From Cladopsammia gracilis (Eukaryota; Cnidaria; Anthozoa; Scleractinia; Dendrophylliidae), in contig JAJGOT010001128.1 of NCBI GenBank assembly GCA_022457155.1, positions 1 to 64,000 on the forward strand: a DNA stretch of 64,000 nt. The letters run 5' to 3'. Both the position numbers and the translations under genes were made by a program. The notes under the pieces were generated by a model that worked only from the letters and a program-made list of their open reading frames with translations, had not been told where the DNA came from and made no database searches. Shown here piece by piece: positions 50,086-63,321 of this stretch (its first letter is position 1; every line of letters begins with the position of its first letter).

Positions 50086-51019
50086 GTTCTCCAAAACTTG
50101 CTCCGCACGGCCCGAAACGTACGTTTTGTGCATTTTTCATATAAATGCACTGTTTTCGCTTTTTGGCGATGATTTGAGGCTAGTACCACGATTTTGACAT
50201 CCGGTGTGCTCAAAAGTGAGGTTTTGCCAAAACTTCCTCCGCACGGCCCCAAACGTGCGTTTTGTGCATTTTTCATAGAAATGCACTGTTTTTGCTTTTT
50301 GGCGATGGTTTGAGGCCAGTACCACGATTTTGACATCCGGTGTGTTCAAAAGTGAGATTTTGCCAAAACATGCTCCGCACGGCCCGAGACGTACGTTTTG
50401 TGCATTTTTCATAGAAATGCACTGTTTTCGCTTTTTGGCGAAGATTTGAGGTCAGTACGACGATTTGGAGATCTGGTGTGCTCAAAAGTGAGGTTTTGCC
50501 AAAACTTGTCCGCACGGCCCCAAACGTGCGTTTTGTGCATTTTTCATAGAAAAGCACTGTTTTTGCTTTTTGGCGATGGTTTGAGGCGAGTATGAAGATT
50601 TTGAGATCCAGTGTGTTCAAAAGTGAGATTTTGCAAAAACTTGCTCCACACGGCCCGAAACGTACGTTTTGTGCATTTTTCATAGGAATTCACTGTTTTC
50701 GGTTTTTGGCGATGATTTAAGGTCAGTACGACGATTTTGAAATCTGGTGCGCTCAAAAGTGAGATTTTGCCAAAACGTGCTCCGCACGGCCCAAAACGTG
50801 CGTTTTGTCCACTTTTCATAGAAATCCACTGTTTTCTCTTTTTGGCGACGATTTGAGGTCAGTACGACGATTTTGAGATCTGGTGTGCTCAAAAGTGAGG
50901 TTTTGCCAAAACTTGCTCCGCACGGCCCCAAACTTGCGTTTTGTGCATTTTTCATAGAAATGCACTGTTTTTGGTTTCTAGCGATGATTTGAGGTCAGTA
51001 CGACGATTTTGAGATACGA
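50086..51019 (-). repeat. Satellite B block, minus orientation (second part)
   Basis: About seven units, same orientation as 47040-48255, ending at a junction with an L1-like fragment (51020) that recurs inverted at 55060. Confidence 0.9.
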
Positions 51020-51320
51020 AAGGTGGCGTTGTGGCACCTAGAAAAATGGTTATAGACAATATTGAATGTTTACAAAATGAATTGGACCTTGTCGACGTTT
51101 GGAGAGTTAAAAATCCACAATCTAAAAGTTACACTTGGAGCCAAAAATATCTAACGATTTTCTATCGTTTAGATTACTGGCTTGATATCAAACAACTTAC
51201 ATGATTTTGTAAATACAACAGGAAGCGAGAATTTATCAGACAAAAGGTGTATCGGGGATTGGATTAAGTATAATATTCGGAACCATGCTATTTTGTTCTC
51301 GAAAAAGAAAGCCAAAAAAT
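51020..51320 (+). mobile_element. Short L1-like endonuclease fragment
   Basis: Encodes VAPRKMVIDNIECLQNELDL-type sequence, near-identical to the reverse complement of about 54755-55060. The adjoining satellite unit is also shared. Confidence 0.7.
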
Positions 51321-52430
51321 GAAAAACAAACAATTTATTTTTTCCAACTTATAAGTATTAGCTAAGCAAATGCAACGAAGTATAGCAGCTCAAATAGACA
51401 GAGCCGTTATAACGCACGCATTTTGATTTCAGATAAATGTCACGATTGACAACGCTGCTCCTGCAAACAAAGGCAACGTTGATATTGATATTGTATATTT
51501 TGTGCCATTTGGCGATATAACGTGGAAAGAAGTTAAGCGACATTTTGCCATTTCGGCGGGACAGTGTCATTACTATGCATTTACGAAAAGTATTCACGAA
51601 GTGCGACGGCGAAAAAGCGAAAACGCCCGAAATATTGACGAAGAGGCTCCGTAATTTTTTTCCTAGGAGCCAACAAATTTCTCATAAGTTATGAATAACA
51701 AACAATTTAGTTTTCCACCTTACAAACATTATTCTAAGCAAATGCAACGAAGTAAAGCAACTCAAAATAGACTGAGCCGTTATAACGCACGGATTTTGAT
51801 TTCAGATAAATGTCACGATTGACACTGCCTTTCCAGCAAACAAAGGCAACTTTAATGTCAAGCTAAACTGTAATCTACTTTAATCCCTGCAATCCTGCGC
51901 TTTGTCTCCAAACTACTACTTTTGTTTTGTACTAAAGGATATTTTTATCCAACCAAGTTTTATATTTTGTGCCATTTGGCGATATAACGTGGAAATAAGC
52001 TGAACGACATTTTGCCATTTCGGCGGGACAGTGTCATCAGTATGCATTTACGAAGAGTATTCACGAAGTGCGACGGCTAAAACCGAAATTGCCCGAAATA
52101 TTGACGAACAGGCTCCGTAATTTTTCTCCTAGGAGCCAACAAATGTCACATATGTTATGACAAACAAACAATATATTTTTCCATCTTACAAACATTAACT
52201 AAGCAAATACAACGAGGTAAAGCAGCACAAAATAGAGAGAGCCGTTATAACGCACGCATTTTGTTTTCAGATAAATGTCACGATTGACACTCCAGCAAAC
52301 AAAGGCAACTTTGATTTCAAGATAAACGGTAATCCACTTCAATCCTTTCAATCCTGTGCTTCATCTTCAAACTACTACTTTTGTTTTGAACTATAGGATC
52401 TTTTTATCCAACGAAGTTGTATATTTTAAA
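51321..52430 (-). repeat. Satellite A units, inverted and diverged
   Basis: Just over two units of satellite A in the opposite orientation (landmark GTCACGATTGACA), more diverged than the main array. Confidence 0.85.
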
Positions 52431-53280
52431 ATCTCACTTTTCCGCACACCACATCTGAAAATCGTCGTACTGCTCTCAAATCTACGCCAAATCGGGGAAA
52501 CATCGCGATTTCCATGAAAAGTGCGTGTGGAGCAAATTTTTGCAGAATCTCACTTTTCCTCACACCAGATCTCAAAATCGTCGTACTGGCCTCAAATCAT
52601 CGACAAAAAGCGAAAACAGTGGCATTTCTAACAAAAGTGCACAAAACGTACGTTTGGGTCGTGCGGAGCAGGTTTTGGCTAAATCTAACTTGAGAGCACA
52701 CCAGATCTGAAAATTGCCGTATTGACCTCAAATCATCGCCAAAAAGTGAAAACAGTGCACAAAACGCACGTTTGGGGACGTGAGGAGCACGTTTTGGCAA
52801 AATCTCACTTTTGAGCTCATCAGACCTCGAAATCGTCGTACTGGCCTCAAATCATCGCCAAGAGAAAACACTGGCATTTCCATGAAAAGTGCACAAATCC
52901 AACCTTTTGTTCCGTGCGGAGCAAGTTTTGGCTAAATCTCACTTTTGAGCACACCAGATCTCAAAATCGTCGTACTGACCTCAAATCTTCGCCAAAAAGC
53001 GAAAACAGTGCATTTCTATGAAAAAATGCACAAAACGTACGTTTCAGGCCGTGCTGAGCCTATATTGGCAAAATCTCACTTTTGAGCTCATCAGATCTCG
53101 AAATCGTCGTAATGGTCTCAAATCACCACCAAATCTGGAAAACAGTGGCATTTCTATGAAAAGTGCACAAAACGCACGTTTGGGGCCGTGCGGAGCAAGT
53201 TTTGGCAAAATCTCACTTTTGAGCACGCCAGATCTCAAAATCGTCGTACTGGCCTCAAATCATCGCCAAAAAAGAAAAAA
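52431..53280 (+). repeat. Satellite B block, plus orientation
   Basis: About six diverged units (CGTCGTACTG.CCTCAAATC, GGCAAAATCTCACTTTTGAG), opposite to the block left of 51019. Confidence 0.88.
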
Positions 53281-53283
53281 CAG

Positions 53284-53284
53284 C

Positions 53285-53315
<31 letters not shown>

Positions 53316-55060
53316 CTTTTTTTACTTTAATTACAAAGAACTACTTAAAAAGAAAAAAATTACAATATTTTAAACAACTGCCATAACAGACATACTTACA
53401 ATTGTCAAGATTTCACAGATTATATACATTACAGCCAAAAACAGCCGCGCAATTGCTGAATGAGGCTTGTATTAATGCTTAATTATGTTGATAAGAGAGA
53501 AATTGACAGTTATTTACGGTACACCCTAAGATAAAACAAGAAGACACACGAACATACACACAATAGCATATACACGAACTTAATTAAAGGGGGTAAATGT
53601 CTTTTGGCCATTTCTCATAAAAGGTTTCTAGTTTATTATTCTTAATGGAAATATATTTTTTAACTTGGTATTTAATTCTTACTTTAAATTTGAAACCTTC
53701 GATGGTTGGAAGTACCTGTTTCTTTCTGCAATCCCATAAATACAATTTACCAATTAATATCAGATAATTTAACACTGGACATTTTGACATCGTTATTCCA
53801 ATTATAACCTCTCGTAAACGCAACCCGTGAAATTCCTTTGTTGTTGTTAAATAATACTGTTCAACATTTTTCCACAACATATGTGAATGTCGACAGTAAA
53901 AGAGAAAGTGACATAATGTTTCCTGTTCAGTCTTGTTCAGTCGAAAATTGATCGAATAGTCTCACCAATACAGCGATCTTCAACATAACCTGTTTGATTA
54001 TGATGTATGATATTCGGTAAAACTTTCTTTAATCTTAAAGCAATCACTTTTGAAATTATTTTTGCATCCACATTAATAAGAGAGATTCGCCTCCAATTTT
54101 CAATGAGTGTTCGATCTTTATGTTGCTTTTCTATAAGAGTTATAATTCCTTTTCTTTGAGAGCTAGACATTTCGCCGTGGTTGAAACACTCCCTCACACT
54201 TTCCATAACTGGATCACAAATTAATTCCCAGTAATTTTTGTAAACTTCTATTGGTATTCCATCATTACCAGGAGATTTGTTACTCTCAAAACTGTTAAGA
54301 ATGGCTGTAATTTCTTCAACAAATATTTCTTCTTCACAAGATTGTTTTTGTTCTTCTGATAATCTTGGCATATTCAAATTATTTAAAAATTCGTTTGCAT
54401 TTTATTTATCCTCATCTGTTACGTTTGATTGGTACAAGCTATGGTAAAAACGTTTGTTGGTCGTTCAGTATCCCAAAAGGATCACGTGTAATGGCACCAC
54501 TTATTAATAGTTTTCTTATATGTTTTTTGACGTGATTACGCTTCTCCAAATTTAGAAAATATTTTGTACTTCTCTCGCCATGCTCGTGCCATCGTGCCCT
54601 TGCGCCAATAATTACACCCCTTGTTTTTTCCTCCTAATAAGTTTCTAGAGTTTCTTTTGCTTCATTTAGAGTATTGAGGTTAGAGTCGGAAGGGTCCTGT
54701 TCGAATTTTTTAGTTGCTTCCTCGTATACTTGTTGTAAGTTTTTTTCCATTGCAGATAGTTCTTTGGCTTTCTTTTTCGAGAACAAAATAACATGGTTCC
54801 GAATATTATACTTAATCCAATCCCCGATACACCTTTTGTCTGACAAAATTCTCGCTTCCTGTTGTATTTACAAAATCCTGTAAGTTGTTTGATATCAAGC
54901 CAGTAATCTAAACGACAGAAAATCGGTGTAACTTCTGACCAAGTGTAACTTCTATATTGTGGATCTTTAACTCTCCAAACGTCGACAAGGTCCAATTCAT
55001 TTTGTAAACATTCAATATTGTCTATAACCATTTTTCTAGGTGCCACAACGCCACCTTTCT
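53284..55060 (-). mobile_element. Degenerate L1-like non-LTR retrotransposon
   Basis: Read on the minus strand: endonuclease tail/linker (54634-55046), reverse transcriptase start (53937-54377: ILNSFESNKSPGNDGIPIEV, NWRRISLINVDAKIISK, QTGYVEDRCIGE), and a C-terminal part typical of L1 (53584-53880: MLWKNVEQYYLTTTKEF). The 3' side ends in an ATT/TAA microsatellite (53285-53315). The catalytic middle is missing; frames are broken. Confidence 0.8.
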
Positions 55061-57846
55061 TATCTCAAAATCGTCGTACTGACCTCAAATCATCGCTAGA
55101 AACCAAAAACAGTGCATTTCTATGAAAAATGCACAAAACGCACACTTGATCTTAAAATCTTCATACTCGCCTCAAGCCATCGCCAAAAAGCAAAAACAGT
55201 GCTTTTCTATGAAAAATGCACAAAACGCACGTTTCGGGCCGTGCGGAGCAAGTTTTGGCAAAATCTCACTTTTGATCTCACCATATTTCAAAATCGTCGT
55301 ACTGACCTCAAATCATCGGCAAAAACCGCAAACAGTGCCTTTCTTTGAAAAATGCACAAAACGTACGTTTTGTGTCGCGCCGAGCACGTTTTGGCAAAAT
55401 CTCACTTTTGAACACACCGGATCTCAAAATCGTCGTACTGACCTCAAATCATCGCAAAAAAGCCAAAACAGTGCATTTCTATGAAAAATGCACAAAACGT
55501 ACGTTTCGGGCCGTGCGGAGCAAGTTTTGGCAAAATCTCACTTTTTAGCACACCGAGGAACGATTATCACTTTTGAACACACCGGATCTCAAAATCGTCG
55601 TACTGACCTCAAATCATCGCAAAAAAGCAAAAACAGTGCTTTTCTATGAAAAATGCACAAAACGCACGTTTCGGGCCGTGCGGAGCAAGTTTTGGCAAAA
55701 TCTCACTTTTTAGCACACCAGATCTCAAAATCGTCGTACTGACCTCAAATCTTCGGCAAAAACCGCAAACAGTGCCTTTCTTTGAAAAATGCACAAAACG
55801 TACGTTTTGACTCGCGCCGAGCACGTTTTGGCAAAATCTCACTTTTGAACACACCGGACCTGAAAATCGTCGTCCTGACCTCAAATCATCGCAAAAAAGC
55901 CAAAACAGTGCATTTCTATAAAAAATGCACAAAACGAACGTTTCGGACCGTGCGGAGCAAGTTTTGGCAAAATCTCACTTTTAAACACACTGAATATCAA
56001 AATGTTCGTACTCGCCTCAAACCATCACCAAAAGGCGAAAACAGTACATTTCTATGAAAAGTGCACAAAACGTACGTTTCGGGCCGTGCGGAGCAAGTTT
56101 TGGCAAAATCATATTTTGATCTCACCAGATCTCAAAATCGTCGTACTGACCTCAAATCATCGCAAAAAAGCGGAAACACTGCATTTCTATGAAAAGTGCA
56201 GAAAACGAACCTTTTGGGCCGTGTGGAGCACGTTTCGGCAAAATCTCACTTTTTAGCACACCAGATCTCAAAATCGTCGTAATGACCTCAAATCTTCGTC
56301 AAAAACCGAAAACAGTGCATTTCTATGAAAAGTGCACAAAACGTACGTCTCGGGCCGTGCGGAACAAGTTTTGGCAAAATCTCACTTTTTAGCACACCAG
56401 ATCTCAAAATCGTCGTACTGACCTCAAATCTTCGCCAAAAAGCGAAAACAGTGCATTTGTATGAAAATTGCACAAAACGTACGTTTTGGGCCGTGCGGAA
56501 CAAGTTTTGGCAAAATCTCACTTTTGATCTCACCAGATCTCAAAATCGTCGTACTGACCTCAAATCATCGCCAAAAACCGAAAACAGTGCATTTCTACGA
56601 AAAATGCACAAAACGTACGTTTCAGGCCGTGCGGAGCACGTTTTGGCAAAATCTCACTTTTTAGCACACCAGATCTCAAAATCGTCGTGCTGACCTCAAA
56701 TCATCGCCAAAAACTGAAATAGTGCATTTCTATGAAAAGTGCACAAAACGTACGTTTCAGGCCGTGCGGAGCAAGTTTTGGCAAAATCTCACTTTTTAGC
56801 ACACCAGATCCCAAAATCGTCGTACTGACCTCAAATCATCGCCAAAAACCGAAAACAGTGCATTTCTATGAAAAATGCACAAAACGTACGTTTCGGGCCG
56901 TGCAGAGCAAGTTTTGGCAAAATGTCACTTTTTAGCACACCAGATCTCAAAATGGTCGTACTGATACTGACCTCCAATCTTCGCCAGAAAGCGAAAACAG
57001 TGCATTTCTATGAAAATGCACAAAACGTACGTTTCGGGCCGTGCGGAGCAAGTTTTGGCAAAATCTCACTTTTTAGCACACCAGATCTCAAAATCGTCGT
57101 ACTGACCTTAGATCATCGCCAAAAACCGAAAACAGTGCATTTCTATGAAAAATGCACAAAACGTACGTTTCGGGCCGTGCGGAGCAAGTGTTAGCAAAAT
57201 CTCACTTTTGATCTCACCAGATCTCAAAATCGTCGTACTGACCTCAAATCATCGCCAAAAACCGAAAACAGTGCATTCGTATAAAAAAATGCACAAAATG
57301 TACGTTTCGGGCCGTGCGGAGCAAGTTTTGGCAAAATCTCACTTTTGATCTCACCAGATCTCAAAATCGTCGTACTGACCTCAAATCATCGCCAAAAACC
57401 GAAAACAGTGCATTCGTATGAAAAATGCACAAAATGTACGTTTCGGGCCGTGCGGAGCAAGTTTTGGCAAAATCTCACTTTTTAGCACACCAGATCTCAA
57501 AATCGTCGTACTGACCTCAAATCATCGCCAAAAACCAAAAACGGTGCACATCTATGAAAAGTGCACAAAACGCACGTTTCAGGCCGTGCGGAGCACGTTT
57601 TGGCAAAATCTCACTTTTGAGCACACCAGATCTCAAAATCGTCGTACTGACCTCAAATCATCGCCAAAAACCAAAAACAGTGCATTTCTATGAAAAATGC
57701 ACAGAACGTACGTTTCGGGCCGTGCGGAGCACGTTTTGGCAAAATCTCACTTTTTAGCACACCAGATCTCAAAATCGTCGTAATGACCTCAAATCTTCGC
57801 CAAAAAGCGAAAACAGTGCATTTCTATGAAAAATGCACAAAACGCA
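55061..57846 (+). repeat. Satellite B main block, plus orientation
   Basis: About twenty units of ~136 bp, quite homogeneous (for example CCTCAAATCATCGCCAAAA, GTGCGGAGCAAGTTTTGGC). Because 136 is not a multiple of three, frames rotate from unit to unit, so the many open frames are not a repeat protein. Confidence 0.95.
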
Positions 57847-57855
57847 GCCTAGTCC

Positions 57856-57936
57856 CTAGGCGTTCTCGGCTCGGTCAAACCTGGATCCTACTTTGAGCCG
57901 TGACGTCACCGAGAGAGCCTCGCCGAGAACGCCTAG
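57856..57936. repeat. Inverted repeat at the satellite B / gene boundary
   Basis: CTAGGCGTTCTCGGC and its exact reverse complement GCCGAGAACGCCTAG lie 51 bp apart, right upstream of the next gene. May be a short foldback element or promoter structure. Confidence 0.7.
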
Positions 57937-57956
57937 CAAATATTGCCAGATCCAAT

Positions 57957-59541
57957 ATGGCGGCATTTTCCGCCAAATTACTGCAACTTCTGCAGGTGGC
58001 AGAAAATTCTTCATGGGAAGGGTTTCTGCTTGCATGCGAAACAGAAAAAGGCAGTTTAGGTTCAATGACGATCAAGGAACCCAAATTTAGTGCAATTGAA
58101 GTGGACTTTCACACTCAGCAACTTGTACCAGCCGATAAACTTGTTGAATTTGTGCCGGTGACTACCGTGGGTGATGGGTCATATTGCTTCCGTTCAATTT
58201 CTACCTTAGTAAACGGCGATGAATCCCTGCACGAGGAGCTAAGGTCACGGACTATCGTTGAAATGGCCCTAAATGAAGCCTATTACCTCGCAGATGAGGA
58301 TTTGTTGCACCGGATACGTGCTCAAGAGCAGGTGTTTAACATCAGAGCCTGTCCTAGAACCATCGATGCTGCTGTGTTAGAAAGCGTATATCGCGAGGAA
58401 GCAAAGCAAACGTGTCAACTGTCAACATATGCGTCGTTCTGGCATTTGCAGGCACTCGCTAATGTTTTAAAACGACGCATCAAAAGTGTCTATCCAGAAA
58501 CAACACCAGAAGTAGGTGCTTAGTTTTAATTTAGTTTTTATTTAGAAAAGGGTCATGTCCAGAAAAAAGGCAAAACTTTCTTAAGGTCAATGAAAATGAT
58601 GCTAACCTTTCTGTTTTCATGAAATCCAGAAATTAAGGGTCTCATGATCAGGTATCTCGATAGCACCGGGACTTAAATCTTTGGCAGCTACACTTTGTAA
58701 ATAGTACACCACTAAACATGTTTAGTATTGAACACTCAAAAATGGTAAAATGATCCAGTAAATTTTAGACCTTAGAAATTCTGGTGTTAAATCATGACGT
58801 TATCAGATGAAAGACAACTATGCGTGATGTGTACGCTTCTAATTATCTTAATTTTAGCTAGTCATGATACTGATTTTAACCAATTATTACTATGTTTCTC
58901 CAAGGTTCGTCAGTATCTTCACTGCATAATCTTGCCAAGGGACTATGATCCAACTAAGCCTCCAATTGCCCTACTGTGGTCACGAATAGGAGAGCTGTCA
59001 ACACTACAAAACTATCACCCCAACCATTTTGTGCCACTTGTTTCAAGAAATGTATTTTACATTGTACCAGGTAAACAATGAATGCTGCATTTGCATGGTG
59101 AGGTCGTGTCTGAAGTGTGTCAGGATTAACAATAACCACAACATACTGGTTGTAGTTTAAAACGAATTTCAGGCTAAAAATGATTGCACACTGGTTTTAT
59201 TTGTATTTTCTTTGTTTAATGGTGTTACACTTGGAACAGAGAAAATACAAATTTAACCTAGTTTAAATCACTTTTATCTGAAATTAATTTTAAAGTGGTA
59301 CAACATAATTACATGTATGTATTTGTATTATTTTTCTCCATATATAGATGATGAAATGTGGCATTGTGTTCCTTGCCCTCACCCAAACTGTGATTCAAAA
59401 CAAACATGGTATCGAGATCTTAATTCTCACTATAGAAGAGTCCATGGTGAGAATGTTTGTGACAACACTGCAAGAGCAGAGCAAGAGAGGTGCAGGCAGA
59501 AGGCAATGGTACAGAAAGTGGTCTTGCTGTCAAGCAAAGTA
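57957..59541 (+). CDS. Multi-exon gene with OTU-like and C2H2 parts
   Basis: Exon 1 (57957-58511) starts ATGGCGG and encodes an OTU-like region (TTVGDGSYCFRSISTLVNGD, then HEELRSRTIVEM); the usual catalytic Cys would be C or its shifted neighbour in DGSYC. Donor GTAGGT. Exon 2 (58905-59070) has KPPIALLWSRIGELS and PNHFVPLV. Exon 3 (59348-59541) has a C2H2-like finger (CPHPNCDS..HYRRVH) and a GTAAGT donor. Phases fit between exons 1-2 and 2-3. Exon borders are by eye. It lies just upstream of a RecQ-like pseudogene and could be one transcription unit with it. Confidence 0.55.
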
Positions 59542-59699
59542 GTAAGTGTTACAGAAGCAAAAACATAGGGCTGATATTTTTGTAGTATGTACAGTAACTA
59601 AATGTCCTGCCACAGCAGTTAAATGAAATAAATTTGTAATTATTCCTCTTTTATTCATTTACTACATGCTGTTAGTTGACTGTTGATAATTTTATAACT

Positions 59700-61601
59700 A
59701 AGTTGGTGGTGAGATATTCAAATGCAAGTCTGATGGTTTGGAAATGGAATTGAGAGATATAACACCCTACAGTGCAGCTTGTAAAGTGGCATATGTTTTG
59801 CTTGCTGGTGGAAAGCTGTCAAAATACTCTCAGAATCTAGGACGAAAAGTTATCACAGTAGACAACAAAGACAAACATGTTGTTGGAAAGTCAAACAAGG
59901 GGAATGGGAGGTTCCTGAAATAGAGTGCATCAGGACTGTTGTAGAAATAGACTATGTTGCAGATACTGAACCTTCTTTTTCACAATCTACCCCCACAATA
60001 ATACCTGCTGACAGTGGTCCTAATGAGTGTGAGTTATCATCTTCAGAATCTCTCAATCAAATCTTACAAAAAAAACTGGGAATTTTCAAGCCTAAGAGTT
60101 GAGCAGGAGATGGGAATTCAAGCTATTTTAGAGAAAAAAGACTGCTTTGTGATTTTGCCAACAGGAGGAGGAAAATCACTTATTTATCAGCTTCCAGCTC
60201 ATAAAAGCAATGGTGTTACTGTTGTAATAACCCCACTAAAGTCCCTTATGTGTGACCAAGTTTTCCAATGTACAAAGCATGGTTTGTTAGCTTCTGGACT
60301 ACATGGAGAACTACAAGACTCTGAAAAGCAAGGGCTTTATTATTCACTAAAGCAAACTAGCTGTTCAATCAAGGTCCTTTTGGTAACTGCAGAAATGATT
60401 TCAGACAACAAGGTTCTGCTGGATATTTTGATTACCCTGTACTCTAGAAAAAAGTTGTCATTGCTTGTAATTGATGAATGCCACTGTGTTAGCAAGTGGG
60501 GACACCAATTTCGAGATGCCTATTTAGGACTGGGAAGGCTCAGACTTTTATTTCCATCAGTTCCAATGCTGCTCTTGACTGCAACAACCACCAAGTCTAC
60601 TCGTGATGATGTCATAAAAATACTAAAGCTTGATAAACCTGTTGTTGTATCAGCACCAATGAACAGAAAAAACATCATGTACATTGTTAAAGAAAAAACA
60701 TCAAACATTGCTGAAGAAATATTTGCACTTATCCACAGTGGTGGAATGTTCACTTGTCTTTTGTAACACAAGGAAAGAGTGTGAAGAGCTGTCGCCGAAA
60801 TTGCAAGCCAAAGGTTTAAAATGCAAATTCTACCATGGAGGTCTAAGTGACAATTTGAGATGCCAAACACAAACTGAGTGGACAAATGGCAGTCTTCAGT
60901 GCTTGGTATGCACCAATGCTTTTGGTATGGGCATCAATAAAGAAAATGTTCGCATTGTTGTCCACTTCTCTATTCCTGCATCATTAGAAGATTTTAGTCA
61001 AGAGAGTGGAAGGGCTGGGAGAGATGGTCTACCTGCTAAATCAGTATTTTACTACTCACATCAAAACCAAATTTTTCATATCAACAACATTTATGACAAA
61101 ATGAAGGTTGATCCAGGTCTTTGTGAAAATCAGATTCAATGTTATAACCACATGGTGTATTATGCTATTCAGAAAGGAGAGTGCCGTCGAGCAGTTATCC
61201 TCAGACATTTTGATGAATCAGCTGACTGCAATCAAATGTGCGATGTTTGCCAGAAGCCTTGTAGCACAAGAGAGCAAGACATAACTGAATTTGCCAAGAA
61301 GGCAATTCAGTGTGTACAAAGACTGACTGAAAGTAGTGGCCAGTTCACCTTATTGTATTTTGCCAAAGTGTTGACTGGGAAAAAGGTTAAACACAATCAT
61401 GATCAACTTCCTGAGTATGGGTGTGCAAAAGTTTCAACCACTCAAGGAGTATACATGCTGCAAACTCTTGTTGTGCACAATATTTTGAGAGAAATACCCC
61501 CTGCAAAATCAACAAAAATGAGAAATGCTTTGTACCTCACTTTGGGCCATTCATTTATCAGTGTCCTTAATGGTTCAACATCTGTGTCTTGTAAATTGTA
61601 A
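59700..61601 (+). pseudogene. RecQ-type helicase gene, frame-broken
   Basis: The helicase core is clear: ILPTGGGKSLIYQLP (motif I), TPLKSLMCDQ (Ia), VIDECHCVSKWGHQFR (II and aromatic loop), LLTATTT (III), LVFCNTRKECEEL (IV), AFGMGINKENVRIVVH (V), QESGRAGRDGLPA (VI). A RecQ zinc-binding tail follows (CNQMCDVCQKPC). The reading phase changes near 59895, 60100 and 60740 without good splice sites, and upstream sequence from 59700 belongs to the same frame set. The preceding exons encode OTU-like and C2H2 parts. Could be a mobile-element helicase or a decayed host gene. Confidence 0.72.
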
Positions 61602-61918
61602 CATGACTTACATTAAAGGCAAAATAGTTACTGTTTTCTTTCTATCAGAGACAGTAATCATGGATGCTGTACATACTTTTTTTAAGAGAGAGGTATAGTA
61701 ACTTTTAACTAAAACAATGCCTGCTTACATGTAGGTAGAGTATGCTAAGGTTAAGAAAACGTATCTACAAAGTTGCTTTTCACAGCTGTCAGTGACAGTT
61801 ACTATCATTGTTGTTTACTCTGTTGGCATTAAATTTGACATACGAGTTATAACGCTTTTCATATAGTTCTCTTTTCATAAATTACAATTTACATGATTTT
61901 TTGGGTTATGTTTTTGTA

Positions 61919-61926
61919 TTCAATAA
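61919..61926 (+). terminator. Polyadenylation signal after the RecQ-like gene
   Basis: CAATAAAG followed by a T-rich stretch, about 320 bases after the last stop. Confidence 0.45.
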
Positions 61927-61992
61927 AGTTGTTATCAAATAAAAAATAATTGTCACACAAGTAACTCCATAATTCATGTATACCTTATAGTA

Positions 61993-62127
61993 ACTAGGTA
62001 TATGGTAGCCTGTTTCAGGCTCTCAGTTAGTCCTGTCTCTCCCCAGTCCTCGCCCATTTTTTCTTGTCCTCGCTTTTTGTTTACTAACCCTGACTAACTG
62101 TGAGCCTGCAACAGACTAGGTATATGG
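61993..62127. mobile_element. 109-bp MITE-like foldback with direct flanks
   Basis: Inverted ends (CAGGCTCTCAGTTAG-like left, CTAACTGTGAGCCTG right) enclose a pyrimidine-rich middle. The 13-bp direct repeat ACTAGGTATATGG flanks it (61993-62005 and 62115-62127). Confidence 0.65.
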
Positions 62128-62262
62128 CCTCACTTGAATTGCCATTTCTTTCACCTGGTGATAAATAAATACACAAAACGTTATATGAAAGAATTTGAAA
62201 ACCAATGCCTATTTAATTTAGTGAGCAATTAATACTTGCATCAACAAGCTAATGGTTGTATA

Positions 62263-62878
62263 TTATAAACACTTAATAACATCAAACAGACTGTCAATGT
62301 AAATCAAAATTGAGACAAAAGTTTTTATTGTTAACTTAGCCTGACTGGGCTTTCTACTTTTATAAAAACAATGTAGGAAGATCAGTACTGTAGAGAAATC
62401 ACTCTTGGATTGTTGAGATTTTATATCATCCAATGCAAGTACAAGATGAAGTGCTGATTTAAATTTATAAGCTGAGGTTTTCTTTCCATGATTTCGATCA
62501 TCTCGTGTCCCTGTTGCCAACACCTGAATAATTTCCTTGAGAATGGGGCACTTTTCTTCCACTTTCTTTGACATGTTTTCAAAAGAAAAGTTCATTAAAA
62601 GCAACTTCAAGATCGTCTTCTTCATTAATTGTTTTCATACCGATGTCTGTGAGTGTTTGTAAGTAATTAAGTTCCTTTTGTGGACCTTTCTTGAGATCTT
62701 CTGGAATTGATGTAATTGCACACACACTTTTCTTTTGAAGTTGTTGTTGTAAGTCATGGCAAATACTCTTTGAACGTTCATTCTCAGTCAATTTGAACTT
62801 CAAGTTTTTGTAAATTTGTCTAATGTCATCTGGGTCAAGGAAAATGGAGGGTTTTGATACTTGGATCAAATATAGCAA
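62263..62878 (-). pseudogene. Unrecognised minus-strand gene part, one frameshift
   Basis: Two overlapping minus-strand frames (62579-62878 and 62263-62625) read as one protein if the phase changes near 62580 (around FNELFF and FENMSKKVEEKCPIL). Helical, with the motif GMKTINEEDDLEVAF. I recall similar proteins in cnidarian genomes but cannot give a name or function. Confidence 0.5.
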
Positions 62879-63087
62879 TTACTATGGTTACCCGACCAGC
62901 GGTCATCCGCATGACAGTATTATAATATATATATATCGTGACTTGTCAACTAGCTTGGCTTCTTGCGTGTTATTGCAATCTCGTGTCAATCGTGTAAAAA
63001 GAAAGAAATCGTAACCTCTGGTTTGCCTTTTGAGTCAATCTCTTTCATTGTAACCTCGACTCTGAGCGCACCCACCTCTCCTCCAAG

Positions 63088-63300
63088 ATGGCAATAGCGA
63101 GAGATCCCAATTTTGAATACAATTTGGACGATCTGACCCGCCTTATGGAAGAGCAAGAACTTGGCTCTACACAAGGGGATCGACCCAAGAAAAAAACCAA
63201 GAAAGCCACGAAAGCCAAAGCTAGCGACGATATCCCGTCATCAACCACCTCCTCCGAGCTAGAACTCGAACGCACAAGGCAAGAGAATCTCAAACTGTAG
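63088..63300 (+). CDS. Short gene start or fragment, 70 codons
   Basis: The ATG follows CCTCCAAG. Acidic helical N-terminus (YNLDDLTRLMEEQELG), a Lys-rich middle (KKKTKKATKAKA) and a coiled-coil-like end (ELELERTRQENLKL) stopped by TAG, after which the frame continues helical for a few more codons. Possibly a first exon or a gag-like fragment with a nonsense change. Confidence 0.35.
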   Translation: MAIARDPNFEYNLDDLTRLMEEQELGSTQGDRPKKKTKKATKAKASDDIPSSTTSSELELERTRQENLKL

Positions 63301-63321
63301 CTGGATAATTCGAACATTAAA

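Noticed and set aside
47127..57896. Dozens of 60-130-codon open frames with CTKRTF-like repeats
   Set aside because: They are the ~136-bp satellite B read in rotating frames on both orientations; unit length is not a multiple of three and no start or domain is conserved.
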